NCBI GenBank assembly: GCA_012845835.1
Contig: JABAKD010000026.1
Span: 6,503,014 to 6,567,013, forward strand
Reading direction: 5' to 3'
DNA length: 64,000 bases
Origin: Undaria pinnatifida
Lineage: Eukaryota > Sar > Phaeophyceae > Laminariales > Alariaceae
Shown here: one piece after another, positions 31,040 through 42,139 of the stretch
Numbering within the stretch: position 1 is the stretch's first letter
Layout: each line of letters begins with the position of its first letter
Notes under the pieces: model-generated
Told to the model about the DNA's origin: nothing
Database searches by the model: none
What the model saw: only the letters and a program-made list of their open reading frames with translations
Made by a program: the position numbers and the translations under genes

Positions 31040-33740
31040 GGTGCGAGAAGCGGCAGCAACAGATCAATACACGTATGTATAACGCTCAACATACCAAAAA
31101 GCGAACATCACACCACTATCTGATGTCGTACAAACAAACAAATCAGTCAGACATCAACATGCTACCGTCACACAAACGGCGACCATCAGCACACCAGCAA
31201 TCAAACCCCGACGTAACGGTAATCACAGCCATAACAGCCAACGGGTTTTCACGGGTCAGGAAGCTTTAAAATGTCGCGGATCGACTCGGGTTGAGTCAGG
31301 AGGTATTCGAAATCTCACGCGGCTTATTGGGTCGGCTCAGGAGGTTTTCAAATGTCACGGGTCGGGTCGGTTCGGATTGGGTCGGGTCAAGTTATTCCGA
31401 CACGACCCGCGAGAAGCCCTGTTACTTACAACAACTGTTAATCAGTATACCAGCATTTACACCGAACAACCGGCTTCCATCACACCGACAATCAGAGCTC
31501 AACAAACAGCTATTACCACGTCATAATGGAGCGTGAATGAGTGGCGATCACGACCACAAGATCACACGGAGAACAATCGAGGCCAGCGCTTAACACGATC
31601 AGCTTACCGCAATCAGCGCGGGCGGCAGCATCTAAAACACAAACAAACACGACCTGCCTGGTATCAAAATCTCAGCGTTGAATGCTGAACGAAAACGATC
31701 AGCACACCAGAGGTAAAGCGCCGAAAAAATGGCAATTAGCACACCCGCCCATCGTTAACGTCCAACACATACCAGCAGCAACGAGCACGGTGCTATTAAG
31801 CGAACGCTCAAAGGGTACACCAACGCTTGTCGCCGAACACACGGCCATCAGAACCTCAGTATGTAACGCTCAGCTTCCATCACACCGACAATCAGAGCTC
31901 AACAAACAGCTATTACCACGTCATAATGGAGCGTGAATGAGTGGCGATCACGACCACAAGATCACACGGAGAACAATCGAGGCCAGCGCTTAACACGATC
32001 AGCTTACCGCAATCAGCGCGGGCGGCAGCATCTAAAACAAACAAACACAACCTGCCTGGTATCAAAATCTCAGCGTTGAATGCTGAACGAAAACGATCAG
32101 CACACCAGAGGTAAAGCGCCGAAAAAATGGCAATTAGCACACCCGCCCATCGTTAACGTCCAACACATACCAGCAGCAACGAGCACGGTGCTATTAAGCG
32201 AACGCTCAAAGGGTACACCAACGCTTGTCGCCGAACACACGGCCATCAGAACCTCAGTATGTAACGCTCAGCTTCCATCACACCGACAATCAGAGCTCAA
32301 TAAACAGCTATTACCACGTCATAATGGAGCGTGAATGAGTGGCGATCACGACCACAAGATCACACGGAGAACAATCGAGGCCAGCGCTTAACACGATCAG
32401 CTTACCGCAATCAGCGCGGGCGGCAGCATCTAAAACACAAACAAACACAACCTGCCTGGTATCAAAATCTCAGCGTTGAATGCTGAACGAAAACGATCAG
32501 CACACCAGAGGTAAAGCGCCGAAAAAATGGCAATTAGCACACCCGCCCATCGTTAACGTCCAACACATACCAGCAGCAACGAGCACGGTGCTATTAAGCG
32601 AACGCTCAAAGGGTACACCAACGCTTGTCGCCGAACACACGGCCATCAGAACCTCAGTATGTAACGCTCAGCATACAGCAATCGGCACATGCTTGACGAC
32701 GCTCAGCATACAGCCGCTCAACAAAACAAACGGTACTCAGAACACCAATGTTTAATGCCGAACAGTTGGCATACATACTTGACGATCTATACAAGAATGG
32801 ACAATCAGCACACCAGAAGAATGTATTGCTGCTACATATGATGGCAATCGGCAGGCACATCAGAATACAAGGCAACTAATGGCAAGCGACACACCATAAT
32901 ACAATGCAACTACTGGCAATCAGCACACCAGTGTGTAACCACAAACACATGGCAATCAGCACATCAATATTTCGCGCGAAACATAGAGAAATCAGCGCAT
33001 GTTCAAATGTTGACAAATAAATGGTATTACCAGCACGCCATTTTTTAATACGAAACAAACGACAACAATGACATAATTATTTAACGCTCAACACCCGAAC
33101 ATGATACGACCAAAATAACTCGGCAATCAACACACCAACATGCTATCACGTATGCATACACATATGCATCAGACCATCATCAGTTCATGCCTAGCAAACA
33201 GGAATCAGCACATATTTGACCCTCAAGAAAAGTAAACGGCAATCAGCAGCACACCAACATTTAACGCCGAACAAACAAACAGCCCATCAGCTATAAACCA
33301 AACTTTACTTTTCACGCTCAACGCAAAAAAAAGATAAAAATCAGCACATGAAGATATGATGCACCTACAGCAATGACAATCAGCACAACATTGAGTAAAA
33401 TCCCGAACCAAACGGCAATCAGAACATCAAATTTCAAGTCGAACAAACGACGATCAGCGCATCCATGTGTAAAATTGCGCACTGGAAATCTGGGATTTGT
33501 GGAACGGCAGTGAATCTTAATATATTTGGAAGGCATGTACATTAGGAGATACTTCGAAGTGTACTAGAATTTAACGCTCAACACCTAAATGGCGATCATC
33601 ATGCCAATACCACATAACCGCCAAACAAATGGCGTTTAGTAAGGCCGGGTTATTTGTAGGGCATGTAATGGGGCATTTAGTCGACTTCAACGATCCACAC
33701 GCCAATACTAATCGCCGAACAACGGGCAACTCTTAACGAC
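31040..33740 (+). repeat. Degenerate 33-40 bp satellite field
   Basis: GGCAATCAGCACACCA followed by ATTTAACGCTCAACAAAC recurs, imperfectly, dozens of times. It also appears at 28420-28520. The 399-bp higher-order repeat at 31468-32668 is built from diverged units of it. Confidence 0.75.
31468..32668 (+). repeat. 399-bp higher-order tandem repeat, three near-identical units
   Basis: Units start at about 31468, 31867 and 32268 (GCTTCCATCACACCGACAAT) and differ at only a few positions, such as CTCAACAAAC against CTCAATAAAC and loss of CA in ACACAAACAAAC. An 84-codon frame is repeated in each unit, but it has no start context or recognisable protein, so it is likely a by-product. Confidence 0.92.
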
Positions 33741-33989
33741 TAGCAACCAGCGCACCAAATAAATAGCACTTGGTCCTCTTGGTAACGGCAATGCAGCAGC
33801 AGTGCATAAAAAAAAACGAACACGTTGTGCCAACCGCCGAGCATGCAGCAAGATTGAGGGAGTCATCATGCTGCCAACGTCTAGCATGAGGCGATATTGT
33901 GAGAACCGCCACGCTGTGAGCTTGCTGCATATTGCTTCAGCTATTATTATCTACAGTACCACTACTGGTTTGTTTTCCTTTTTTGCGCT

Positions 33990-34165
33990 GGGTTATTCTT
34001 CCACTCCAGAGGGACTGGAGCCTGTGCTGTCCTGTGAACACGGACGTGGATCATGCGAGTTAATGTGAAAGCAACAACGACAACGACAACGACAACAACA
34101 GAACATCAGCAGCACAGCAACAACAGCAACAACAACAACAACAACAACAGCAGCAACAATAATAG
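33990..34165 (+). repeat. CAA-tailed hairpin element (copy)
   Basis: TTCTTCCACTCCAGAGGGAC, TGGAGCCTGTGCTGTCC and GCGAGTTAATGTGAAAGCAA, then a CAA/CAG tract of about 75 bp. Confidence 0.68.
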
Positions 34166-34930
34166 CATGTCCCTACAACGCACTCAGAACTCATCCGCTA
34201 CCCGAGCAGCCGATGTTGATTCGTTTACAGTACAGCCGAAGCTGATTCGTGCACAACATAGCTGAGGCTGGTTCGTGTACAGTATAGCCGATGGTGAACT
34301 CGTCACGTGGCTCCCCTCCACTCCTCACAAAATACATACCTCGAGGAATATACATTTCAGCTGCGAGATCGCGGATTTGATCGAAAATTGTCTTCGCAAG
34401 CTGCGTGTGATACTTTCGACCGCCCTTTTTACCCTTTATGAGGACTTCAAGAGGAGAAGCATGACAAGCAAAACTGAAGGTTGCAGTACCGGCCACACTA
34501 AGCGACGCGGGCTGCTACTTTACGGGGGAAACGTAGTAGTAACCCGAACCAGATATGGTTGGTAAAATATAGGGTGTTTGCGATTTTCAACCTCTGTTGG
34601 GTAAAAAAAAGGCCCGCGAAAATAGCGTTGAAACCGACGAACCTCAGTAAACCCAAGGCCAAACAACCAACATTAAAAATAGGTTAAAAAAAAAAAAAAA
34701 TGGTTCGCAAACATAAAACATGGTACGTACGAAAAGAAAAACTAAGTTTTTGGTTGATTTTTCGTGGGTTGGGTTGGCCTAGGATTAATACGATCGACGG
34801 TTCCAAAACTAATATTATGTGTTTTCCCACCCAAACTCCTACCCAACAAAAATTGGTAGTTCGCAAACACCGCAATGAACGTGGTACATAAGAAAAGCTA
34901 AGTTTTGGATGATTTTTCGTGGGTTGGGTT

Positions 34931-36608
34931 TAGAGGTGGGCACCGGGAGGCGCGAAAAACAAAAACGAAACCACATAACGAGGCGCTATTATCAAAACAA
35001 AAAACCGGATAAAACAAACCGAATAAAACCGTTTTTTTTCGGTCAGTTTTAACCGGTTTTACCCTAGGAAAACCGGTTAAAACTGGATTTTAAAGTGAAA
35101 CACCTCCAAATTATTGAACAAAACGGCATGTATGGGTCCAAAACGTGCTGATTATTATGGGGATTCCGAGCCACTGGTAACGTGCAGCTGGAAAACGACG
35201 TGATAAGGCTGGCACAACAACAGCACACGGGGTGACGTGATTTCAAGGTATAAAACATTTTGTTGTGTAGATGTGTACATGTAGTACTAGGGAATGTGTC
35301 CCCGCCGCCCCAACGGTGGCGGGGCCACGATGAAGCAGCTAATTTACTAATTTACTAACACGCGCGCGTGCCGGTGAACAGATTGTATACAACTCCGTAT
35401 TGACCTGGTAATGCATATATAATGTACTATTTTTAGAGCTTCAACTATTGAACAGCGCTGTAAGGCTACTGTTCTGGAAAATATACGAATACCATAACAA
35501 ATAATTGAAACATGGAGGACGTGCAGCAGACGTGACGAGCTCAATAGTCGTACTTACCTGGTGTACGCACAGTGTTGTCAGGATTTTGCACAACAAGACG
35601 GCGTGGACGGTGATTATGTAGGAGGCAAACTGGAGAAGACGAAATAATACGGGGGTCTCGCGATGACGCACTGCGTGGTGCCGAAACAAACAACCGCTGG
35701 TAGTGCATGTTATCGCTTATTATTCGTTTGACTTTGGGCCGGTGCCCCCCCCCCCCCAAGACTATCAAACACTCAACAGCGGTCAGCTGTTCGCATGTAG
35801 CCCAACAACAAACTGCAATACCCACCCCTACAGCGGTTACTGCGTATTAACAATATTATACTATATTGTGCAAACATAGAACGCAGAGCACCGATCTGAA
35901 CATTGCACAACCTATAAACGCCGCCGGAACAATTGGGGGGAAATTGAACGATAGCAGTCCCCTTGTTGGCAGCGTCCACACTCAACATCCGAAGCTACCG
36001 CCACCTTAACCAGCAGCATACAAAAACTAAACTGTCCTGGTACCCAGGTAAAATAGCCATGCCTTCCAAATCAGCACACAAATTTAGTACAAAAGTACAA
36101 AACGGCTGTGTCACAACTTCGTGTGCAAGCTCTGTGATCACAAAACCGACACAGCAGATACATAAAAATGATGACAGCAATCCAGATACGTTGAAAAAAA
36201 GTAAGTAGAAAAAAAGAAAAAAGAAAGGAGAAATAAACAAGTGTCTGTTGCAAGATGTCAACTACATCACCCCCTTATGCTGGTAGTGTCTGCAGACTAC
36301 AGACGACGGCTGACGACGTGTGCGTATACATACGTATGATATATGCATGATACTATGACACTACTGCTGTGTGTATTCTATTAATAATAGTAGCACTGGT
36401 GATGGTTATATTCGGTAAAGAATCAGTGAAGAAATTGTCCGGTTTTGCCGTTTCTTTTTTCCGGTTTTATCCGGTTTTCGGTTAACCGGTCCAAACCGGC
36501 CAAATACACCGCGTTTTTCTTTCTTCAAAAACCGTTTACTCGTACACGCCTGCTGGGTTTTCAAAAACCGGTTTAAACCGGTTTTGTTTTTAACGGTGTC
36601 CACCTCTG
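34931..36608. mobile_element. Possible non-autonomous hAT-like element
   Basis: The ends are inverted: TAGAGGTGGGCACCGG on the left and CGGTGTCCACCTCT on the right. AGAGGTGGGCA is a usual type of hAT terminus. Subterminal regions are rich in AACCGGTTTT in both orientations. The outer flanks (34560-34930 and 36609-36740) are copies of one repeat (GACGGTTCCAA.ACTA, CTACCCAAC, GCAAACACCG), which fits an insertion. An 8-bp target duplication is not clear, and no transposase frame exists. Confidence 0.45.
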
Positions 36609-36949
36609 GATGGGTTGACCTTGGGGTGTAACGTCCGACGGTTCCAATACTATAACTATGAGTTTTCCTTCCCAAGCCCCTACCCAACCAAACTTGGTAC
36701 TCGCAAACACCGTTTTGCAAACACCGCAATAGGGGAATGTATATATTTTTGTACTGATCGTGGGGTCTGGTTATTACTATGGTCCCGCGTAACAGGTTAA
36801 TGGGTGTGATGTTTCTTACCGTCGAACTTCAATGCAAGGAAGATTCACGACCACGCGAGTAGCATGGACTATCGTATCTTAGCGCGCTCACACCGTGATT
36901 TCCTTCTCGTTTGCTAATCATTACTTTTCATGTTATTTTATTTTCGTTT

Positions 36950-37185
36950 GTTTTGTTGATCATCAACTTTACATTCCAGGTCAACTCGTAAGAGGTTTTA
37001 CACAAGCCGTGGTCACAGGTGTCGTCCCTTCTCCCCTCCGGTACGTGCGTTCATTTTTATCGCGCTGAGGGTTCAGCTTTCCCGACGCTCGTCGATTTTC
37101 ATCGATTTTTGCCAACTCTCGTGCTTTCCGCGAGCCGTTTTTTTGCACAAAGTCCCTGCGAACACGAGCATCATGGTATACCGCA
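36950..37185 (+). repeat. CACAGGTGTCGTCCCTT dispersed repeat (copy)
   Basis: ACAAGCCGTGGTCACAGGTG, TCGTCCCTTCTCCCCTCCGG, TACGTGCGTTCATTTTTATC and CGACGCTCGTCGATTTTCAT. Other copies: 45830-45970, 48420-48570 (minus) and 62140-62310. Confidence 0.75.
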
Positions 37186-37369
37186 CTTACTTTTTCGTTC
37201 TGTTTTAACGCTATACATTGGCGCCTAACAAAATACTTTGGGGAAATCAGAGGGGGAAAAAACTGAAAAAATGACAAACCAAAATGATGAGTAAAAAAAG
37301 CATGTTCCACACGGAGAAACACAGACTGATATAGGTTCGTGAGTGACAATTAAGGCTTTGAATGGCCGG

Positions 37370-37701
37370 TCGCCCCGGTGGTCTAGTGGTTACCCTCGAA
37401 CACTACTATCGTTGGTCCTTGAGTTCGATTCCCACCGTGGTGATATTTTGACTTTATTTGCAAAAATGCGAAAAAAAAGGATAAACTGCTGAGAGCGCCA
37501 AGCAGCGTGGGTAAATACATTTCGACGCGACTCGACGAGGGAAAAATATGCTGAATTATTCTCGCGATAGAAACGAAGGCAGATACCGTAGTGGGGAGGG
37601 GGGAGAAGAGGGCCCACTATGTGACCCCGGATCTGAGTTACCACTGGGAGGGAGGGCGAGAGTAGTGCGAGGATAATAAATGGTATGGAGAAAAAAAAAA
37701 A
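37370..37701 (+). mobile_element. tRNA-derived SINE, full-length copy
   Basis: The head resembles a tRNA with both pol III promoter boxes: A box TGGTCTAGTGG (37379-37389) and B box AGTTCGATTCC (37422-37432). The acceptor-like ends GCCCCGG and CCGTGGT mostly pair. A tRNA-unrelated body follows, shared with 8401-8592 and 10022-10195, then a run of 12-13 A. Flanking ATGGCCGG (37362-37369) and ATGGCGG (37702-37708) could be an imperfect target-site duplication. No ORF; it would need a LINE partner for mobility. Confidence 0.78.
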
Positions 37702-38010
37702 ATGGCGGACTACAAAAAAGGACGTGTACGACATACACGGAGCATGGACATTCTATCGTGTGTTGCGCGCTCGCGACATAACGAAAGACCGCATCTACGT
37801 ATGATTTTGCTTTATCGCCTACACCTTGCCCCCCCGAAAAAAAACTTCAGGGACTACAGAGAGAAAAAATGACGAATTAAAATGACGATTGTGGCATCTT
37901 CCATGCTGAAAAACGCGGACTATTTTAGATTATAGGGGATGTGCTAGAAGTATGTACTCCTTGATCTAGTGTATCGAAGGTCAATTTAGCAAAGGGAATG
38001 CCTACCATAA
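37702..38010. other. Stretch with no supported feature
   Basis: Nothing recognisable is seen between the SINE and the LTR element. Confidence 0.4.
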
Positions 38011-38014
38011 CCCA

Positions 38015-38343
38015 TGTAGATACGCCTTGAGCTATGCAAGATCTACTTGACTAAAAAGTATCCCCCTTTGGCCTGAGGGGGGCTGGTCAGCACCATTCAG
38101 GTGCTAGGGAAGGAGAGAGAAGTTGTTGTATTAACTCCGAACACAAGAAAACAAGCGATCTTGACTTCATCCCCGAATCCCCATACCAGAATCCAGAAGA
38201 GGATAAGTAGAAACCCCTACTGTCTTCAGATCTAAATAACGTCCACACTCCACATCAGATGATCAGCAGTCAATCACCACCAAGAAGACCAGGTCGCATC
38301 TTACCACCAGCACTACATACTCTCTGGTGCTCCACTGTCCACA
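38015..38343 (-). repeat. 3' LTR (for the minus-strand element)
   Basis: 329 bp, bounded by TG..CA. It contains CCCCCTTTGGCCTGAGGGGG, a hairpin-forming palindrome, also in the other LTR. Confidence 0.85.
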
Positions 38344-38741
38344 ATGCCCCTATCTTCTGCTGGTATGGCAACAGCATCAACCGCCGCCATAACAGCTGCC
38401 CCGGGCACCGACAAGCTGGCTTGACACCATTTTTCGCGCTCGTCGACGGCCACGCCTTCGGCACTAAACCCAGACATACTACCGGGCAGCACGCCGCGGA
38501 ACGCTGGTACGTACGGCCCCGATTCCCCAGGCCGGTCAGCCGCCGGCGCATTTACCGACGCCGGGGCAATAGTGGAAGACTGGATCGGGTGGGGGGGCCA
38601 AAACCACGGTCGCTCTGCCCGCGCCCGCGGGCTCGGTGTCACCAGAGAAAACCGCCGACCGCCAACGTGGCGCTGATGGAAAGCAGTCGAAGAGTCCCCC
38701 CCGTGACCCTTCCCCGCTCCAGAAAAGGACGTCGAGCCTGG

Positions 38742-39705
38742 TTAATGCGCCAAGAAACGCTGCTGCTGCTGCGAGTGCTGCGGTTGTCGTTGCTGCGGCT
38801 GCCGCTGCTGATGTGGTCGCTGCTGCTGCGCCGGCGGCGGCGGTCGTCCACGACCCGTGGACGACCCATGACCCCCGTTTCCCCACCCCCCCGCGGGCGG
38901 CGAGGAGGCCTTCGAAGGAAAGGTGTGCAGAGGGAAGTTACGAGCGAGGTGGCCGGGCTTACGGCATTCGAAAAAGGTAACCACCGCGGTAGAGGCCTTA
39001 TCGGCCGCCCGATACCCCGGGAAACGGCTTCGCGGACGACTGTCCGCGCGAATTCACCCGACCAGTACGTGTTTGGTGCCTCTGCTTATCAGCCATCTCT
39101 ACCGTGCGCCATTCGACGGCCACCTCCCGCACTTAATCAAAAACTTCCTTTGGTTTGTCCTTTCAGGCCCCTCTCATTCGAGCTGATGCTCAACCTTGGG
39201 TTTGAACTCGGGGGGATTCAACCCAGCCACCAGCGCTTTACTAATGACGGCTGCAGGACCTCTTTTGTAAGCACCCAGCGTGTCACGGAAAACGCGTTCA
39301 GCACTGGGGTTTTCAAAGTACTGTTCAAGGCAGCTATGGACGGCGTCAATCCGATTTACAGCAGTAGCTTCGGACCCCATGGTCACCCGACGGCACACCT
39401 CAGCCGCCGCAGTAGATGGGTCGACAGAATCGTCGGTCCAACATTCTGCGTGTTTCGCAAGCGCCTCGCGTAAATCGTCTTCCTGTAATATCAAAACAAG
39501 TCCGCGACAGGTACGAACGGATGGACTGACGCAGCAGCTGAGCAACCGACAGCACAGAGCGCGAGATAGACTGTGCGTTGTTGCTGAGTTCCATCGCCCG
39601 CTCGTACTTAGCGTATTGCGTATAGAAGCGGAGCGACGCTGCCTGTGAGAAAACCCGTCCATACTGTGCAGCGCCGAGATCATTTCCCAAAAAGAGGTCA
39701 TTCAA
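38742..39705 (-). pseudogene. Gag-like ORF, frameshifted, with decayed zinc knuckle
   Basis: The minus strand reads SLRFYTQYAKYERAMELSNN and SVLSVAQLLRQSIRSYL in one frame, then LQEDDLREALAKHAECWTDD, VNRIDAVHSCLEQYFENP and FRDTLGAYKRGPAAVISKAL in another, so a frameshift lies near 39495-39510. Further on, FFECRKPGHLARNFP (about 38935-38984) matches a retroviral-type CCHC knuckle whose first and last cysteines are replaced by Phe, followed by a Q/P-rich tail. This is a capsid/nucleocapsid remnant, not expected to work as written. Confidence 0.65.
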
Positions 39706-39961
39706 CCCGATGCGAACCTCGCCATCAGCAGACGTGGGCCCTGCGATCCCCCGCTTTCTGTTGCTGCCGCTCCTCCACGCTGGGAGCGACGTTGGGGCAT
39801 ACCCTGCGGCGATCCCTCGTTCAGCTATAGACGTCTCGGCTCTTCTCTCAATCTTGTATTACCGAGACGCGGCGCAATTCGCAGCTACCGGTAGCTGCCA
39901 TATCGATCCTTACCGAAAGTTTTTGACTAACTTCAGTGTGTTCACCATAATTATCGATAAT

Positions 39962-40282
39962 TGTAGACACGCCTTGAGTTAAGCAAGGTCTACTTGACCA
40001 GAAAGTATCCCCCTTTGGCCTGAGGGGGGCTGGTCAGCACCATTCAGGTGCTAGGAAAGGAGAGAGAAGTTGTTGTATTAACTCCGAACACAAGAAAACA
40101 AGCGATCTTAACTTAATCCCAATACCAGAATCCAGAAGAGGTTAAGTAGAAACCCCTACTTTCTTCAGATCTAAATAACGTTCACACTCCACATCAGATC
40201 CTCAGCAGTCAATCACCACCAAGAAGATCAGGTCGCGTCTTACCACCAGCACTACACACTCTCTGGTGCTCCACTGTCCACA
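39962..40282 (-). repeat. 5' LTR (for the minus-strand element)
   Basis: 321 bp, same ends as the other LTR. Differences include one about 8-bp deletion near 40105 and scattered substitutions. No clear tRNA primer site is visible next to it. Confidence 0.85.
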
Positions 40283-40309
40283 CCCATCCCGACCTGACGA
40301 ATGTTACGG

Positions 40310-40645
40310 TGCGGTAGAGGTGCATCAACCATTGTTTTTTCTGAGGGTCCTCGCTTGAGGAGTTCTATACCCTATGATAATACTATAATACTATAATAAT
40401 ATCATACCATAATACCCCATACCCAGGTACTGAATTTGAGAAAAACGAAAGGGGCACCCGATAAGCAAACAAACCTTCCCATGGCCTAGGAATCAAGAAA
40501 ACCGTATTGCGAAACAAGAACAAAGTCCAGACGACTTTGGGTTAACCCCTTTAGCGCCCCGAAACCCCTCCTAATACTAACTCCAGCTATTTTTGTCCCT
40601 AAAGCGGGGGTCCAGTTTTGAAGGCGTCAAGGAGCCCCGTCATTC
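40310..40645 (+). repeat. Dispersed repeat, partner of 1600-1832
   Basis: GTGCGGTAGAGGTGCA, CTCGCTTGAGGAG, an ATAATACTATAATACTATAA tract, CAGGTACTGAATTTGAG and finally AAGGAGCCCCGTCATTC. It matches 1600-1832 on the opposite strand and carries an extra CATGGCCTAGG/CAGACGACTTTGGG middle section. Confidence 0.6.
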
Positions 40646-41224
40646 TTTTTTTTTTTAAAGCCAAACAGAGCTACCCATATCGTGGCGCGAGCTACGTGCC
40701 GCGCGCGTGATCGATAGCCACCGGTCACCCACAACAAAATTACACAGAGATGCCTTGAAATGGCGGGACTACAAGGCAAAGGGATGTACGATGTCCGACA
40801 CACACGTAAGCCTAGGCTATCGTATGTTGCACCCTCGCCCTGTGATATTTACTTCGTTCCCCATTATTTCGACAATATAAAATGGCTCCAAAAGGGCAAA
40901 CAAACCCCACGGGTAGGCACACAAAAAAAAATGCGTTTGTAGGCGGTTTCAGCTGCGAGTCTTGAAAGGTATAGTATATCAATATGGGCCTGATAGGTAC
41001 GTACGCTTGACTTCCGATTTCACCTCTATATTGTTTGGCGGATGTACGACTTGCTTCAGCTATGATATATACGTTACGAGGGTACTGATTAGCTGTTGCG
41101 CTGTTTCGGGGGCGTAACATTTGGGTCAACATAACCGCTTTGCTCAATAGTCGCCGCGAGGCTGGTTGCGTGCAGGGCAACACGCGATTTTTGGGCGCGC
41201 AACATTTTTCGCCGCAGGAAAAAA

Positions 41225-41470
41225 AAAAATTGGGGACCTTTCTTGTTTGTTTTTTTTCTAAATCGCCGTAGTCGAAAAAAAATGTAAGCACCTTTTGTCC
41301 AATTGGCCGTAGTTGAACTATTGTAGGCCCCTTGTCCTATTCGCTAGTCGAAAACAAACACTAGGCACCTTTCGCCGTAGACTTTTAATCTTTTTTAGGC
41401 ACCTTTTTGTATTCGCCGTAGTAGCCCAAATTAAATTAACAAGTATTTCGCCGCACGTAATGTTTGGTTA
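41225..41470 (+). repeat. Degenerate GGCACCTTT..TCGCCGTAGT tandem repeat
   Basis: About five units of TAGGCACCTTTTTGT, ATTCGCCGTAGT and CGAAAA spaced 45-65 bp. Confidence 0.65.
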
Positions 41471-41814
41471 CGCACGTTTTGTGGTGTTCGGCGGAGGATT
41501 ATTTTTAATAGTTTGTTTCTTTTTTATCGATTGACCCGGGTGCAGCGATGCTGGCCCCGAGTGTACGTGCGATCACCTCGTTTTTGCTTTAGGGCATCCC
41601 CAGGCATCCTGATACACGCCTTTTCGAGGTTCGGGAAGCGTTTAAACGCAGTTCGTTACTTGGTTTTCAGGCGTATATTCGCGCATACATCGCAAAAAAT
41701 GCCCTCCCGCGGAGCCTTCCGGGGGGCTTGCGCGCCTGCGGTGCGCAACAGACGCCGAACCACTAATTAATGCCCTGGTATTAAATATACCACTTTGGAA
41801 TTTGTTTTATTTTT

Positions 41815-41897
41815 CGCTGCGGTGTTCTTCCACTCCAGAGTGACTGGAGCCTGTCCTGTGACCATGGACTTGACTACGCGAGTTAATGTGAGAACAA
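41815..41897 (+). repeat. CAA-family hairpin element (tail-less copy)
   Basis: TTCTTCCACTCCAGAGTGAC, TGGAGCCTGTCCTGTGACC and GCGAGTTAATGTGAGAACAA. CTCCAG..CTGGAG forms a 6-bp stem. Confidence 0.7.
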
Positions 41898-42139
41898 TGA
41901 ATTTTTCACATTTTCAGCTTTTGTGACCCCCCAAGACATCGCTCCAGCAGCACAAAAGATACAAAATACAGAAAAAAAGAGCCCGTCGCCGAAATATTTA
42001 TCCCACCGCGGAGAGGACAGGCAGTAGATCTTACAAGCTATTGGCGCGGATTTTTTAGTTTTTTTTTTCCTTCATAACGGCTATATCTTGGTTCGCAGTT
42101 CGCGTCGTGGGTCCGCATTTTTATATTTTTCTCGAGTTT

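Larger units (their letters stand above)
38015..40282 (-). mobile_element. Non-autonomous LTR retrotransposon with Gag remnant
   Basis: Two direct repeats, 38015-38343 and 39962-40282, start TGTAGA and end GTCCACA and are about 95% alike by eye. CCCA flanks both sides (38011-38014 and 40283-40286), a short target-site duplication. The 1.6-kb inner part reads on the minus strand: a polypurine tract AGAAGATAGGGG (38347-38358) sits just before the minus-strand 3' LTR, and Gag-like frames run 39705 to about 38630. No reverse transcriptase, RNase H or integrase is present, so movement would need help from another element. Confidence 0.85.

Noticed and set aside
31682-32755. 84-codon frame repeated three times
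   Set aside because: It repeats with the 399-bp unit, has no splice or start context and matches no protein.
37371-37442. A working tRNA gene
   Set aside because: Acceptor stem has a mismatch, the T stem pairs poorly and no clear anticodon arm forms; body and A tail behind it make it a SINE head.
38259-39473. 404-codon plus-strand frame, the longest in the window
   Set aside because: It crosses from LTR into the inner part of the retroelement on the strand opposite to Gag; basic, proline-rich and without known domains.
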